A stretch of 64,000 bases of DNA from Sphingomonas sp. Ag1 (GCF_000980895.1 NZ_LAZX01000094.1:1178001-1242000), one strand, 5' to 3'. Counted from the first letter of the stretch, positions 1-8,872 are shown. Notes: generated by a model not told the origin, from the sequence alone. Numbers and translations are program-made.

Positions 1-993
1 CAGCGTGCCGTCTTCGCTGATCGTATCCTGCTGCAACGTGGCGCGGGTGCGCCAGGTGTTGGAGACGCTGCCGGTCGCGATCATGCCGACGCGCCCCGCT
101 CCCAGATCGCCCGTCAGGCCGACGTTGATGTCGGCCGACCAGTTCGCCGGGATGTCGCCGTTGCGCTGGAGCAGCGTGGTGCGCGCATTGGACAGCTGCG
201 CCACCTGCTCGGTCGGGATGATGCCGCTGCCCTGCGCCCCGTTGCGGATGAAATCCGGCACCTTGCGCTCGCCATTGTCATAACCGAGCCAGTCGGTCTT
301 GGACCCGTAATAGGTATAGCCCAGCTTGCCGGTGGTCTGGGTATCAATCCCGCCCGACGCGCCGATCGTGACGAAATTCTCGTCCGGGATCGCCTTGGTC
401 GTCAGGTTGATGACGCCGCCGCCGAACTCACCCGGATAATTCACCGAATAGGTCTTCTGGACCAGCGCCGACCCGACGATGGTCGTCGGGAAGATGTCCA
501 GCGGCACGGTGCGGCGCAGCGGCTCGGGGCTGGGCAGCGGCGATCCGTTGAGCAGCGCCGAGGAATAGCGATCGCCGAGGCCACGTACGAAGACATAGCC
601 ATTGCCGACCACCGACAGGCCGGTGACTCGCGTCAGCGCGCCCGCGATGTCGCCCTCACCCGTCCGCGCGATGTCGGCGCTCGACAGTACGCTGATGACT
701 TGCGCCGTCGAGCGCACCGTATTGGGGATGTTGCGCCCCACCACCACGATGTCACCGCCGGACGAGGCGTCGATCCCCGGCGCGGAGACCTCCGGGACGC
801 CCTGTTCGGCGTCGGGCTGAGCGGCGGTTTCTACCTGCGGCCGGGCGGGATCGACGCCGGTCGACATGGTGCTGGTGGCCGGCGGCCCGGCAGGCGTGCT
901 CGTGGAGGGCGCGACCTGGGCCAGGGCGGCCGGCGCGACCAGCGTGGTCGTGAGAAGAAGCAGGGTGGAATAAGCGGTGCGCTGGCGCAGCAT
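1..993 (-). CDS. TonB-dependent outer membrane receptor, C-terminal part beyond the window
   Basis: The frame is open from an ATG at 993 to the left edge (331 codons), so only the N-terminal third is present. A signal peptide (about residues 1-25, ending APAALA) is followed by a Pro/Ala/Thr-rich spacer and a typical plug domain (roughly residues 80-200). Recognisable plug motifs are IVVVGR, ALTRVTGL, FVRGLGDRYSS and YPGEFGGGVINL. Receptors of this family bind a substrate at the cell surface and import it with TonB-ExbBD energy. The lipoprotein gene upstream ends 94 bp away on the same strand, so the two are probably co-transcribed and may act on the same ligand. The ligand cannot be read from the sequence. 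Confidence 0.93.
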   Translation of the reverse strand, partial: MLRQRTAYSTLLLLTTTLVAPAALAQVAPSTSTPAGPPATSTMSTGVDPARPQVETAAQPDAEQGVPEVSAPGIDASSGGDIVVVGRNIPNTVRSTAQVISVLSSADIARTGEGDIAGALTRVTGLSVVGNGYVFVRGLGDRYSSALLNGSPLPSPEPLRRTVPLDIFPTTIVGSALVQKTYSVNYPGEFGGGVINLTTKAIPDENFVTIGASGGIDTQTTGKLGYTYYGSKTDWLGYDNGERKVPDFIRNGAQGSGIIPTEQVAQLSNARTTLLQRNGDIPANWSADINVGLTGDLGAGRVGMIATGSVSNTWRTRATLQQDTISEDGTL

Positions 994-1021
994 GGTCGGG
1001 CCTTCCGGTCAGATGGCAATG

Positions 1022-1063
1022 GGCGGGCCCGCGGCCGCGTCGAAACGCTCGCCGGGGCCCGCC
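1022..1063. other. Large stem-loop between lipoprotein and TonB receptor genes
   Basis: Perfect 9-bp arms GGCGGGCCC (1022-1030) and GGGCCCGCC (1055-1063) enclose a 24-nt GC-rich loop in the 94-bp gap between the two genes. There is no U-run, so it is unlikely to be a full terminator. It could act as an mRNA stabiliser or partial attenuator that lets the upstream lipoprotein be made in excess over the receptor. Confidence 0.45.
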
Positions 1064-1087
1064 TTGGTCATGGATGCCGAAGGGGGC

Positions 1088-2710
1088 TCAGCGGCCCTGG
1101 CACTGGAAATAGACCGAGTTGAAGGTCGGCGGGCCGACATCCTGCAGGTCGGCATTCGCCGGCCGGATCGTCGTGCGGTTCGCGCCCTCGCCCGCACCGG
1201 CGACGATGTTGATGCACGCCTGCCCGGCGGCGGATTTCACCACGCCGTTGATGAAGGCGAAGTCCGCACCGCCACGCAGGCGGATCGCGGCCGGCGCCGA
1301 CGGCGTGGTCTGGATGAAGGTGAAGTTGGCGTAGCGGCCGTAGGTGCGCGGCAGCAGGTCTTCCGAACCGTTCGAATCGATTTCGGTCGCGAAGGAATCG
1401 GCGGTCGTGCCCGACGGCTTCTGCGCGGCGATGATGAACTGCATGAATCCGCGCCAGCCGTTGTCGACGTCGAACGCGTCGTCGTCCGACCCGGTCACCG
1501 CAAAATATTTGAGGTTGGTCGTGCCGCCGAAGATCTCGATCCCGTCATCGGCCGAATTGTGGCTCTGCACGTGGTCGATCGTCGTGCCGCTGCCCGTGCC
1601 GCCCAGCGTCAGCCCCTGCAGCTCGTTGCCCTCGCTGATCGCGATGCCGGTATAGCGGATCTGGACATAGCGCAGCGTGCCCGAATTGCTCGCCTGGTTC
1701 GGCCCGCCATAGAAGCGGCCGGTCACGCCCTCGATGGGGTTCTGGCAGCTGGTGCTGGTGCCACCTGCATTGTTCGGGCCGGTGCCCGTGGCGCACACCG
1801 CGGTCGGCGCCTGGCCCAGGATGACGAGGCCGCCCCAGAAGCCCTGCGAGGCTTCCGACACCCCGTTATTGGTCAAATTCTGCTGCGCGGTGAAGATGAT
1901 CGGCGCTTCGGCGGTGCCGACCGCGTTGATCTGCGCGCCGCGGTTGACGAGGATCAGGTCGTTGGAGCTCTCGCTCGAATCCGCCGCCAGCACCACGCCC
2001 GGCGCGATCGTCAGCACCACGCCCGAGGCGGCGCCGGTCGAGCCGACATCGGTGCCCACTTCGGTCTGCCCGCGGAAGCGGTAGAAGACCCCCGGGATCT
2101 TCGGCAGCGTCAGGCTGGTGGTGATCGTCTGCGGCAGGCGGCATGCCTTGAAGCCGCCGACGGTCACATTGTCATCGATCGTGCCAGTCGGGCAGGCCGT
2201 GCCCGCCGCCAGCGTGCCGATGTTCGGCACCGCGGTGCAGGCAGCCGTCGTGCCACCGAAATTCGCCGAGGTCGAATTGCAGGTCCAGCCCTGGAACGAG
2301 GTGTCATTGGGGCCATTCAGCGCGCCGACGAAGTTCGTCGCGGTGAAGAACGGGTTGATCGTGGCCGGGTTCGTCGCCGGGGTCAGCGAGGTCGCGCTGA
2401 CCGGATAGACACCGTTCAGCCCCGCGAAGCCGTTGACGTTGTTGTTGGCGCCCGCGTTGACGATGGCGAGCTGCTCTTCGGCGGTGATGGTGACGCCGCT
2501 CTGCGTCGTCGCAAGCGCGAACTGCGCCGCAGTGATCGGGCCGGGGTTCGGCGTGCCGGTCGGCGCGGGGGTCGGGGTCGGGGCCGGCGTGACGATCACG
2601 TCGATGTTGCCCGCGCCCGGCGAAGCGACGCCGTCAGCGCCGCCACAAGCGGCCAGCAAAAGGCAGGCGGTACCGGCAAGAAACTGATTGCGGCGGCTGA
2701 AGCTCAGCAT
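1088..2710 (-). CDS. Large surface lipoprotein, TonB-receptor partner, function unknown
   Basis: 540 residues. The N-terminus is a lipoprotein signal with lipobox LAAC at residues 19-22 (lipidated Cys22), followed by a Pro/Thr-rich tether. The body is rich in Gly, Thr, Asn and Ser, with repeated short turns (GGTGSGTTIDHV, DDGIEIFGGTTNLKYF, GSDDDAFDVDNGW) of the kind seen in right-handed parallel beta-helix proteins. Several Cys in the first half could form disulfides. The start has a GGGAG ribosome site. A phased Pho-box-like array lies 96 bp upstream. A surface lipoprotein beside a TonB receptor suggests ligand capture or polymer processing at the outer membrane. A beta-helix carbohydrate- or phosphate-ester-acting protein is possible but unproven. 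Confidence 0.75.
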   Translation of the reverse strand: MLSFSRRNQFLAGTACLLLAACGGADGVASPGAGNIDVIVTPAPTPTPAPTGTPNPGPITAAQFALATTQSGVTITAEEQLAIVNAGANNNVNGFAGLNGVYPVSATSLTPATNPATINPFFTATNFVGALNGPNDTSFQGWTCNSTSANFGGTTAACTAVPNIGTLAAGTACPTGTIDDNVTVGGFKACRLPQTITTSLTLPKIPGVFYRFRGQTEVGTDVGSTGAASGVVLTIAPGVVLAADSSESSNDLILVNRGAQINAVGTAEAPIIFTAQQNLTNNGVSEASQGFWGGLVILGQAPTAVCATGTGPNNAGGTSTSCQNPIEGVTGRFYGGPNQASNSGTLRYVQIRYTGIAISEGNELQGLTLGGTGSGTTIDHVQSHNSADDGIEIFGGTTNLKYFAVTGSDDDAFDVDNGWRGFMQFIIAAQKPSGTTADSFATEIDSNGSEDLLPRTYGRYANFTFIQTTPSAPAAIRLRGGADFAFINGVVKSAAGQACINIVAGAGEGANRTTIRPANADLQDVGPPTFNSVYFQCQGR

Positions 2711-2805
2711 GTCTCACTCCCGTTGAACAGACGGTCCGTCCCCTGGACCGGAAGCGAGTCGAGCTGATTGCCCGCCGCCCTCCCCAGCGCCGCTAGGCGC
2801 GGCGC

Positions 2806-2867
2806 GTGACAGCCGCGTGGAGGTTCAGGGTCGGATGCGTGACGATACTGTTTCGGATCCGTGACAG
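2806..2867 (-). promoter_or_regulatory. Pho-box-like array with 11-bp phasing
   Basis: Six 7-bp units start at exact 11-bp steps on the plus strand: GTGACAG (2806), GTGGAGG (2817), GGGTCGG (2828), GTGACGA (2839), GTTTCGG (2850) and GTGACAG (2861). Read on the minus strand, towards the lipoprotein gene, the outer units are CTGTCAC. PhoB binds direct repeats of CTGTCAT or CTGTCAC with 11-bp period. The inner units are degenerate, so this is a candidate only. It would place the lipoprotein and TonB receptor in the phosphate-starvation regulon. Confidence 0.5.
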
Positions 2868-2880
2868 CGCACGGCCGGCT

Positions 2881-4047
2881 TTATTCGTCGATGCCGAAGT
2901 TCAGGCTGCGCGAGACGAGCGGGTCGGCGACACCGACCAGCAGATAGGCGATGAACTGCTTCGCCCGCTGCCACAGGCCGGTCGCCGCCATGTAGCGGTC
3001 CAGCGTGATCTCCTCCGACTGGGCGATCTCGCCATCGATATATTGCCGGACATGGGCGGCGAACGCCGGGTCGTCGATCCGCAGCATCAGCTCGAGGTTG
3101 ATGAACAGGCTGCGCATGTCGAAATTGGCGCTGCCGATGTGAACCGCATCGTCGATCGCGTACAATTTGGTGTGCAGCTTGGTCGGCAGATATTCGAACA
3201 CCCGGATGCCCCGCCGCAACAGCCCGCGATAGGTGAAGCGCGCCGCGGCGATCGTCGCATTGTTGTCGGACTTGCGCGCCGTGACGACACGAACCTGCTG
3301 TCCCAGCCGCCCGGCCCTGTCGATCCGCCGCAGCAGATTGGGGCTCGGCGTGAAATAGGCCGCGATGATGTCGATCCTGCGTGCCTTGCTCATGTCGCGT
3401 CGGATCGCGCGGGCCCAGGGCGACAGGCGCCGAGTCGGTCCGCCGATCAGCCAGCGCACCGGCCCGGCATGTTCGCTCCACTGCGACAACGCACGGTTCA
3501 CGTGGCGCAGCTTGCCGTCATCGGACCGCACCCAGGCCCGAAGCGCGTCAAAATAGCCGGCGATCCGCGCCGCCGCCGGCCCCTCCATCAACAGGCCAAG
3601 ATCGCGCCACGCCTGGTCGCCGGTGGTGCCGAAATAATCGTCCTCGATGTTGAACCCGCCGATGATGATGCGCGGATTGGCCTCCTCCGCATCGGCCAGC
3701 GCCAGCTTCTGGTGGTTGCGCAGCAGGTAGCGTCGGCCCAGCCGCGGTACGAAGCGGCAGACATGGACCCCCGCCTCGTCCAGCGGATCGAAGAAGCGCC
3801 GATCGGCGGCCTCGTCGCTGCCGAATCCGTCGACGATCAGGTTCACGTCGACACCGCGGCGCGCCGCCGCGATCAGCGCCGCATTCACCCGCTCTCCCGC
3901 CTGATCATCGGCGTAGATATAATAAAGAATGCGCAGCGATCGCGTGGCCCCCGCGATCAGGTCGATCAGCGCGTCGAGCCGCTCCGGACCCTCGACCAGC
4001 AGGCGCAATCGGTTTCCGTCTACGGTGAAGGGCGCTGCATGGTTCAT
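2881..4047 (-). CDS. Phospholipase D family protein, cardiolipin synthase type
   Basis: About 388 residues with two HKD motifs: NHQKLALAD in the first half and LHTKLYAID followed by HIGSANFDMRS in the second. In this family the two His form a phosphohistidine relay that joins two phosphatidylglycerol molecules into cardiolipin, or that hydrolyses or transfers phosphatidyl groups. I chose the ATG at 4047 (MNHAAPF) because the 30 codons between it and an in-frame ATG at 4137 show no family similarity and would crowd the rpoZ promoter. No long N-terminal membrane segments are present, unlike Cls of enterics, so a ClsB-like or other PLD transferase is the likely type. The gene is divergent from rpoZ. 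Confidence 0.85.
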   Translation of the reverse strand: MNHAAPFTVDGNRLRLLVEGPERLDALIDLIAGATRSLRILYYIYADDQAGERVNAALIAAARRGVDVNLIVDGFGSDEAADRRFFDPLDEAGVHVCRFVPRLGRRYLLRNHQKLALADAEEANPRIIIGGFNIEDDYFGTTGDQAWRDLGLLMEGPAAARIAGYFDALRAWVRSDDGKLRHVNRALSQWSEHAGPVRWLIGGPTRRLSPWARAIRRDMSKARRIDIIAAYFTPSPNLLRRIDRAGRLGQQVRVVTARKSDNNATIAAARFTYRGLLRRGIRVFEYLPTKLHTKLYAIDDAVHIGSANFDMRSLFINLELMLRIDDPAFAAHVRQYIDGEIAQSEEITLDRYMAATGLWQRAKQFIAYLLVGVADPLVSRSLNFGIDE

Positions 4048-4166
4048 CCGCCCTGCCTTGGCCGTCCGGGCCCGCAGCGGCAAGGACGCGCTTTTCTTGA
4101 CTTCCCCAAGCCCCTCCCCTAGATCGCCGTCCTTCATCCAGCGATAGTTAAGCGAAGGAAGCGTCT

Positions 4167-4511
4167 ATGGCGCGCGTCACGGTCGAGGATTGCGTCGACA
4201 AGATCCCGAACCGGTTCGATCTGGTTCTGCTCGCAGCACAGCGTGCGCGGCAGGTGTCCGGTGGCGCCGAGCTGACGATCGATCGCGATCGGGATAAGAA
4301 CCCGGTGGTCGCGCTGCGCGAGATCGCTGAACAGACGGTCAAGCCCAAGGATCTGAAGGAAGCCGTGGTGCAGAGCCTGCAGCGCGTCCAGATCGACGAC
4401 GAGGAAGAGGCGGATGCCGTCGGCTCGCTGGCCGCATCGGCAGAGGCGCTCCGCCTCACCGCCGCTGCCCCGCCGCGCAACCAGAACCTGGGTGCCGACT
4501 ACGACGGCTGA
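4167..4511 (+). CDS. rpoZ: RNA polymerase omega subunit
   Basis: 114 residues starting [20 protein letters not shown], with the conserved omega core ([19 protein letters not shown]). Omega clamps the beta' subunit and helps RNA polymerase assembly. In many bacteria it also forms part of a ppGpp site. A GAAGGAAG ribosome site precedes the ATG. The C-terminal tail after residue 75 is the variable acidic and Ala-rich type usual in alphaproteobacteria. The gene stands alone and is followed by a strong intrinsic terminator. In many alphaproteobacteria rpoZ lies next to relA/spoT, but here it does not. Confidence 0.97.
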   Translation: MARVTVEDCVDKIPNRFDLVLLAAQRARQVSGGAELTIDRDRDKNPVVALREIAEQTVKPKDLKEAVVQSLQRVQIDDEEEADAVGSLAASAEALRLTAAAPPRNQNLGADYDG

Positions 4512-4559
4512 CGCCCGCGTCGGCCGGCGCAGCGATCGGCCGCACCAGCGTTGAAAACC

Positions 4560-4591
4560 AAAAAAGCCGCGGCATCCGTCGCGGCTTTTTT
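4560..4591 (+). terminator. Rho-independent terminator after rpoZ
   Basis: A 6-bp GCCGCG/CGCGGC stem is flanked by A6 and T6, giving a 12-bp perfect inverted repeat with an 8-nt loop and a clean U-run. It lies 49 bp past the rpoZ stop. The rest of the gap to 4802 holds no convincing gene; it must contain the promoter of the ferritin-like pair, but I could not recognise it. Confidence 0.92.
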
Positions 4592-4802
4592 GTTGTCCTC
4601 GTTCGCTGCCCGCAGAGTTGATGGCGTGGCCTCCTGTCGCCGAGGTCCGCCAGTAGCTGCTTGAGGATTCAGCGACTTACGCGACGGCGGATAGGTCTAT
4701 TCCCCTATCGCGGCTCCTTCCTTCTTCGATGATTGTAGCTCTTCCGGCGCGTGGCGCACGAAGCAGGCCGCCAGAATCGCGCATGTCGGGAAGGAGAGAC
4801 CC

Positions 4803-5798
4803 ATGGCTGAAAGCGAGCAACTCACCTTGATGCGCGAGGAACGCGCGGCGCGGCGGGGCGCCGGGCGGCGTGACTTCTTCAAGCTGGCAGCCGCGGGTGC
4901 GGTCGGTCTGGGCGCCGCCGGGCTCGCCGGGCGTGCAGCGGCCCAATCCACCGCGCCCAGCGATACCGATCTCCTCAATTTCGCGCTCAACCTCGAATAT
5001 CTCGAGGCGCAATTCTACAGCTTCGCCGCGATCGGCACCGGCATTCCACCCAATCTGCTGACCGGAACGCAGACGCAGGGCGCCGCCACCGGCGCGCGCA
5101 AGGCCAACCTGCAGGATCCGGTGGTGATCCAATATGCGCGGGAAATCGCCTCGGACGAACTGGCGCATGTCACCACGCTGCGGCGCGTGCTGGGCTCCGC
5201 CGTCGTTGCCCAGCCGGCGATTGATCTGTCGCCGCAGATCTTCACCACCGCCGCTACGTTGGCGGGGATCGACCTGTCGGCCAGCGGCGGGGTGTTCGAT
5301 CCCTATGCCAGCGACGATAACTTCCTGCTCGCCGCCTATATTTTCGAGGATGTCGGCGTCACAGCCTACAAGGGTGCGGCGCCGCTGCTCAGCGATATCG
5401 ACAATATCGACGGGGCGGCCGGCATCCTCGCGGCGGAGGGCTTCCATGCCGGGATCATCCGCGGCGCGCTTTATCGCCGCGGGGTGGAAATCCCCGCCTT
5501 GTGGACCGACACCGACAAGATTTCCGCGCTGCGCAATCAGGTCGACGGCAACGTCAATTCGCCCGGACCGCCCCAGCGTGTCGCCAATGACGATTCCGGT
5601 GTCTCGCCGGTGCAGACGCAATTCGGCCTCACCGCCAATTTCGTCCCCACCGACAGCAACGGGATCGTCTTCAGCCGCAACGCCGAACAGGTGCACAACA
5701 TCGCGTACCTGACGCCCAATGCGGCGACATCGGGCGGCTTCTTCCCCAACGGGACCAACAATCCGAACCCGGCGCTGCGCCGCTCGGGCGCGAACTGA
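4803..5798 (+). CDS. Tat-exported ferritin-like domain protein (Ferritin_2 type)
   Basis: 331 residues. A twin-arginine signal (GRRDFFKLAAAG, residues 21-32) ends near RAAAQ, so export of a folded protein to the periplasm is expected. The ferritin-like helical bundle shows the expected acidic and His ligands: E65/E68 (NLEYLEAQFY), E119 and H122 (SDELAHVT), E182 (FEDVGVTAY), E212 and H215 (AEGFHAG). The family includes desiccation-related proteins and proteins annotated as Ferritin_2. Iron binding is plausible but not proven. A GGAAGGAGAG ribosome site precedes the ATG. A close paralog follows 10 bp downstream, almost certainly in the same operon. Both may protect the cell envelope against oxidative or drying stress (inference). 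Confidence 0.88.
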   Translation: MAESEQLTLMREERAARRGAGRRDFFKLAAAGAVGLGAAGLAGRAAAQSTAPSDTDLLNFALNLEYLEAQFYSFAAIGTGIPPNLLTGTQTQGAATGARKANLQDPVVIQYAREIASDELAHVTTLRRVLGSAVVAQPAIDLSPQIFTTAATLAGIDLSASGGVFDPYASDDNFLLAAYIFEDVGVTAYKGAAPLLSDIDNIDGAAGILAAEGFHAGIIRGALYRRGVEIPALWTDTDKISALRNQVDGNVNSPGPPQRVANDDSGVSPVQTQFGLTANFVPTDSNGIVFSRNAEQVHNIAYLTPNAATSGGFFPNGTNNPNPALRRSGAN

Positions 5799-5808
5799 GG
5801 AGGCGGCG

Positions 5809-6852
5809 ATGAGCGACAAGATGGAATTCCTCGACCTCATGGAGCGTGCCGAGACCCAGCGGCAGGCGCGGCGCAACTTCATCCGCCTGTGCGGCGGAGC
5901 AGCAGCGATGACCGGCGGCCTGTCACTGCTGGCGGCGTGCGATGACGACGATGACGATGGCCCCTTCCCACCCCCGCCCCCGCCCGGGCCCGGCCCCTCT
6001 CCTACCCCGCCGGCCTTGACCGATCAGGACGTCCTGAACTTCGCGCTGCAGCTCGAATATCTGGAGGGCAATTATTATTCCTATGCGGTCTCCGGACAGG
6101 GCATCCCCGCCGCGCTGCAGACCGGCACGGGCGCACAGGGCAATGTCGTGACAGGGACGGGTCCAGGCGCGGCACGCCAGGTGTCCTTCACCGATCCAGT
6201 GGTTCAGCAATATGCGCGCGAAATCGCCTTTGACGAGATCGGCCATATTACCTTGCTGCGCGGCGCCCTGGGCAGCGCAGCGACGGCGCAACCGGTCATC
6301 AACCTGTCGGGCAGCGCAACGGTAACGGTGGGCAATGCAACGCCGGTTGGCGCCTTCACCGCGGCGGCCCGGGCGGCGGGCGTGGTCGGGCCCAACGCCA
6401 TCTTCGATCCCTTCGCCAATGACGAGAACTTCCTGATCGGGTCGTATCTCCTCACCGACGTCGGGGTCAGCGCCTATCGCGGCGCGGCGCGGCTCATCAC
6501 CAACAAGACCTTCCTGGAGGCATCGGCCGGCATCCTCGCCACCGAATGCTACCATGACGGGGTGATCCGGGCGGAACTGTGGCGGCGCGGGCTGACCGTA
6601 CCCGCCATCTACGATGCCGTCGCGCGGCTCTCCGCCGGGCGCGACGCGCTCGATGGCTCGTTCGATCTCGATCAGGACATCGGCAATGCAGCGGTCGCCA
6701 ATCTGGTCCCGACCGATCCGGGCGGCCTCGTCCTCGGGCGAACCGGGCGGCAAGTGCTGAACGTCGTCTATCTCAACCCGGCGGCTACGCAGGGCGGCGG
6801 CTTCTTCCCCTCGGGTGTGAACGGGACAATCCGTGACAGCGGCGGCCCGTAA
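5809..6852 (+). CDS. Ferritin-like domain lipoprotein, paralog of the upstream protein
   Basis: 347 residues, start ATG with GAGGAGG ribosome site. The N-terminus combines a twin-arginine motif (RRNFIRL, residues 21-27) with a lipobox LLAAC (Cys44), then six Asp and a Pro-rich linker (residues 53-68), so it is probably a Tat-dependent lipoprotein on a flexible stalk. Asp at +2 is the inner-membrane retention signal in enterics; whether that holds here is unknown. The ferritin-like core matches the upstream paralog (QLEYLEGNYY, FDEIGHIT, TECYHDG), keeping E143/H146 and E246/H249, but the Glu of FEDVGV in the first protein is Thr216 here. One putative metal ligand is therefore missing, and this copy may be a degenerate or partner subunit. 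Confidence 0.87.
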   Translation: MSDKMEFLDLMERAETQRQARRNFIRLCGGAAAMTGGLSLLAACDDDDDDGPFPPPPPPGPGPSPTPPALTDQDVLNFALQLEYLEGNYYSYAVSGQGIPAALQTGTGAQGNVVTGTGPGAARQVSFTDPVVQQYAREIAFDEIGHITLLRGALGSAATAQPVINLSGSATVTVGNATPVGAFTAAARAAGVVGPNAIFDPFANDENFLIGSYLLTDVGVSAYRGAARLITNKTFLEASAGILATECYHDGVIRAELWRRGLTVPAIYDAVARLSAGRDALDGSFDLDQDIGNAAVANLVPTDPGGLVLGRTGRQVLNVVYLNPAATQGGGFFPSGVNGTIRDSGGP

Positions 6853-6874
6853 GCCTCGTCAGCCTTAGCCAGCG

Positions 6875-6907
6875 GCGGCCGCATCACCTCCCCCGTGATG
6901 CGGCCGC
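6875..6907. terminator. Hairpin terminator between convergent genes
   Basis: A perfect 13-bp stem GCGGCCGCATCAC/GTGATGCGGCCGC with a 7-nt C-rich loop is followed by ATTTGTTAT on the plus strand. It ends the ferritin-like operon and faces the convergent rlmE gene. Confidence 0.85.
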
Positions 6908-6940
6908 ATTTGTTATGGAGCCTGCCGGTTCCGCGGCCGA

Positions 6941-7645
6941 TCAATCCTGATCGGCGTCGCTTTCGTCTCGCTCAGCCACGTCGCCGCGCCGGCCCTTGAA
7001 GCCCTGCGCCACGACGAACCACTCCACCGATCCCTTGCGGCTCGACGGCGGCTTGGCGTGTTTCACCGTGGCAAAATTCTTCTTCAGCAGCGCAACCAGC
7101 GTCGAATCCGCACCCCCGGCGAAAACCTTGGCGACGAACGTCCCGCCCGGCTTCAGCACGCTGATCGCAAAGTCGCTCGCCGCCTCGACCAGCGCCATCG
7201 TGCGCAACGCATCGGTCTGCGGATGGCCGACGGTGTTCGCCGCCATGTCGGACAGCACGATGTCGGGTGCACCGCCCAGTTCGGCGATCAGCCGGTCGGG
7301 TGCTTCGTCCGCCATGAAGTCCATCTGCAGGATCGTCACGCCGTCCAGCGGGTCGACCGGCAACAGGTCGATGCCGACCACCGCCGCCCCCGGCAGCTTG
7401 CGCCGCACCACCTGGCTCCACCCGCCCGGCGCCATGCCCAGATCGACGATCCGCTTGCCGCCACGCAGGAAGCCGAAGCGCTCGTCCAGCTCGATCAGCT
7501 TGTACGCCGCCCGGCTGCGATACCCTTCGGCCTTGGCGCGCTTGACGTACGGATCGTTCAGCTGCCGCTCCAGCCAGCGCGTCGACTGCGCCGTGCGCCC
7601 ACGCGCCGTCTTCACGCGCGTGCGAAGTCCGCCCCCACCCCTCAT
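6941..7645 (-). CDS. rlmE: 23S rRNA 2'-O-ribose methyltransferase RlmE (FtsJ/RrmJ)
   Basis: 234 residues. Class I SAM methyltransferase with the motif [14 protein letters not shown] and the K-D-K-E catalytic tetrad placed in [28 protein letters not shown] and SVEWFVV. RlmE methylates U2552 in the A-loop of 23S rRNA and is a heat-shock gene in E. coli. Upstream in-frame ATG codons exist inside ppx, but the ATG at 7645 overlaps the ppx stop as ATGA and gives the usual family length, so translational coupling with ppx is expected. Confidence 0.95.
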   Translation of the reverse strand: MRGGGGLRTRVKTARGRTAQSTRWLERQLNDPYVKRAKAEGYRSRAAYKLIELDERFGFLRGGKRIVDLGMAPGGWSQVVRRKLPGAAVVGIDLLPVDPLDGVTILQMDFMADEAPDRLIAELGGAPDIVLSDMAANTVGHPQTDALRTMALVEAASDFAISVLKPGGTFVAKVFAGGADSTLVALLKKNFATVKHAKPPSSRKGSVEWFVVAQGFKGRRGDVAERDESDADQD

Positions 7646-8694
7646 GCCGCAGACGCCATCAGGCGGCGAAGGATGCCCTCGCGAATGCCACGATCCGCCA
7701 CGCCCAGCCGCTCGGCTGGCCACAGGTCCAGGATCGTCTCCAGGATGGCGCATCCTGCGACGACCAGATCGGCGCGTTCGCGGCCGATGCACGGCAGCTT
7801 CGCGCGCTCGGCGATCGGCAGATGCGCCAGCCGCTGGCTGATCGCACGCATCGACGCCGCCGGCGCGATCAGTCCATCGACCTGCGCACGGTCATACCGG
7901 TCCAGCCCCAGGTGGACGCTGGCCAGCGTCGTCACCGTCCCCGACGTGCCCAGCAGCCGCCGTGGCCCTTCGACCTTCGGCAGCCGCGCGGCAAAGGGCG
8001 CAAAGCTTTCGCGCACCAGGTTGCACATCCGCTCATAGGCGCTCGCCAGGCCCACCGCGCCATCACCGTCGCCGCCGCCAGCGCTCTCGGTCAGCGACAC
8101 GACGCCCCAGGGGGCCGAATGCCAGTCGATCACCGTCGGCACGGTCGTGGAGGTATCGATCAGCACCAGTTCGGTCGATCCTCCGCCGATGTCGAACACC
8201 AGCGCCGGGGCATTGCCCGGTTCCAGCAGCACATGGCAGCCAAGCACGGCCAGCCGCGCCTCTTCCTCTGCCGATATCACGTCGAGATGAATGCCCGTTT
8301 CCCCATAAGCGCGCTCGATGAACGCCGGTCCGTTGGTGGCGCGCCGGCAGGCCTCGGTCGCAACCGACCGCGCCAGCGTGACGTTGCGCCGTTTCAGCTT
8401 GTCGGCGCAGATCCGAAGCGCGCCGATCGTCCGTTCGATTGCCGCGTCCGACAGTCGCCCGCTGGTCGCCAGCCCCTCGCCCAGCCGGACGATTCGCGAA
8501 AAGGCGTCCACCACCGCGAAACCATCGCCCTGCGGCCGGGCAATCAACAGCCTGCAATTGTTGGTGCCGAGATCCAGCGCGGCATAATGGCGCGCGAAAT
8601 GCTGGCGAAAAGGGGCCGATTGGTGACCCTCCAGTGCCGAACGGGCGCGGCGATGATCGCGCCGGTACGGCAGGTCGGCGTGATGATGCGCCAC
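7642..8694 (-). CDS. Ppx/GppA family phosphatase
   Basis: 350 residues in the ASKHA (actin/hexokinase) fold: phosphate-1 loop [14 protein letters not shown], phosphate-2 loop [13 protein letters not shown] and [12 protein letters not shown]. The family hydrolyses polyphosphate (exopolyphosphatase) or pppGpp. This short form without the C-terminal HD-like domain is the common type in alphaproteobacteria, and its substrate cannot be told from sequence. The first 36 residues are Arg/His-rich and poorly conserved, so the true start could be a little downstream. The stop overlaps the rlmE start. Confidence 0.9.
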   Translation of the reverse strand: MAHHHADLPYRRDHRRARSALEGHQSAPFRQHFARHYAALDLGTNNCRLLIARPQGDGFAVVDAFSRIVRLGEGLATSGRLSDAAIERTIGALRICADKLKRRNVTLARSVATEACRRATNGPAFIERAYGETGIHLDVISAEEEARLAVLGCHVLLEPGNAPALVFDIGGGSTELVLIDTSTTVPTVIDWHSAPWGVVSLTESAGGGDGDGAVGLASAYERMCNLVRESFAPFAARLPKVEGPRRLLGTSGTVTTLASVHLGLDRYDRAQVDGLIAPAASMRAISQRLAHLPIAERAKLPCIGRERADLVVAGCAILETILDLWPAERLGVADRGIREGILRRLMASAA

Positions 8695-8804
8695 GTGCCG
8701 TCGTCTTTCTTTTGTTCTTCCGTCGCGGGTTGGCCCGCCCGGTGCTTGGTAGCGAAGCTAGCGTGCACCGCCCCCCACTGCAACCCGCGCACGCAATCAG
8801 GTGC

Positions 8805-8832
8805 TTGACCTTGCGAAACAGCGGGATTAGAG
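8805..8832 (+). promoter_or_regulatory. Probable sigma-70 promoter of tRNA-Gln
   Basis: TTGACC (8805-8810), a 16-bp spacer and TTAGAG (8827-8832). Transcription would begin near 8839, about 34 bp before the tRNA. The -35 is close to consensus and the -10 is weak. Confidence 0.5.
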
Positions 8833-8872
8833 GCGCCCTCCTGTCGCTGCTTCATCGCTGCGACGCGGCTGT

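Noticed and set aside
977..2767. 596-codon open frame on the plus strand across the lipoprotein region
   Set aside because: It is antisense to the lipoprotein gene, extremely Arg/Ala/Asp-rich and without family motifs or ribosome site. It is a GC-rich shadow frame.
4048..4137. Longer start for the phospholipase D family protein
   Set aside because: The extra 30 residues have no family similarity and leave only 29 bp for two divergent promoters.
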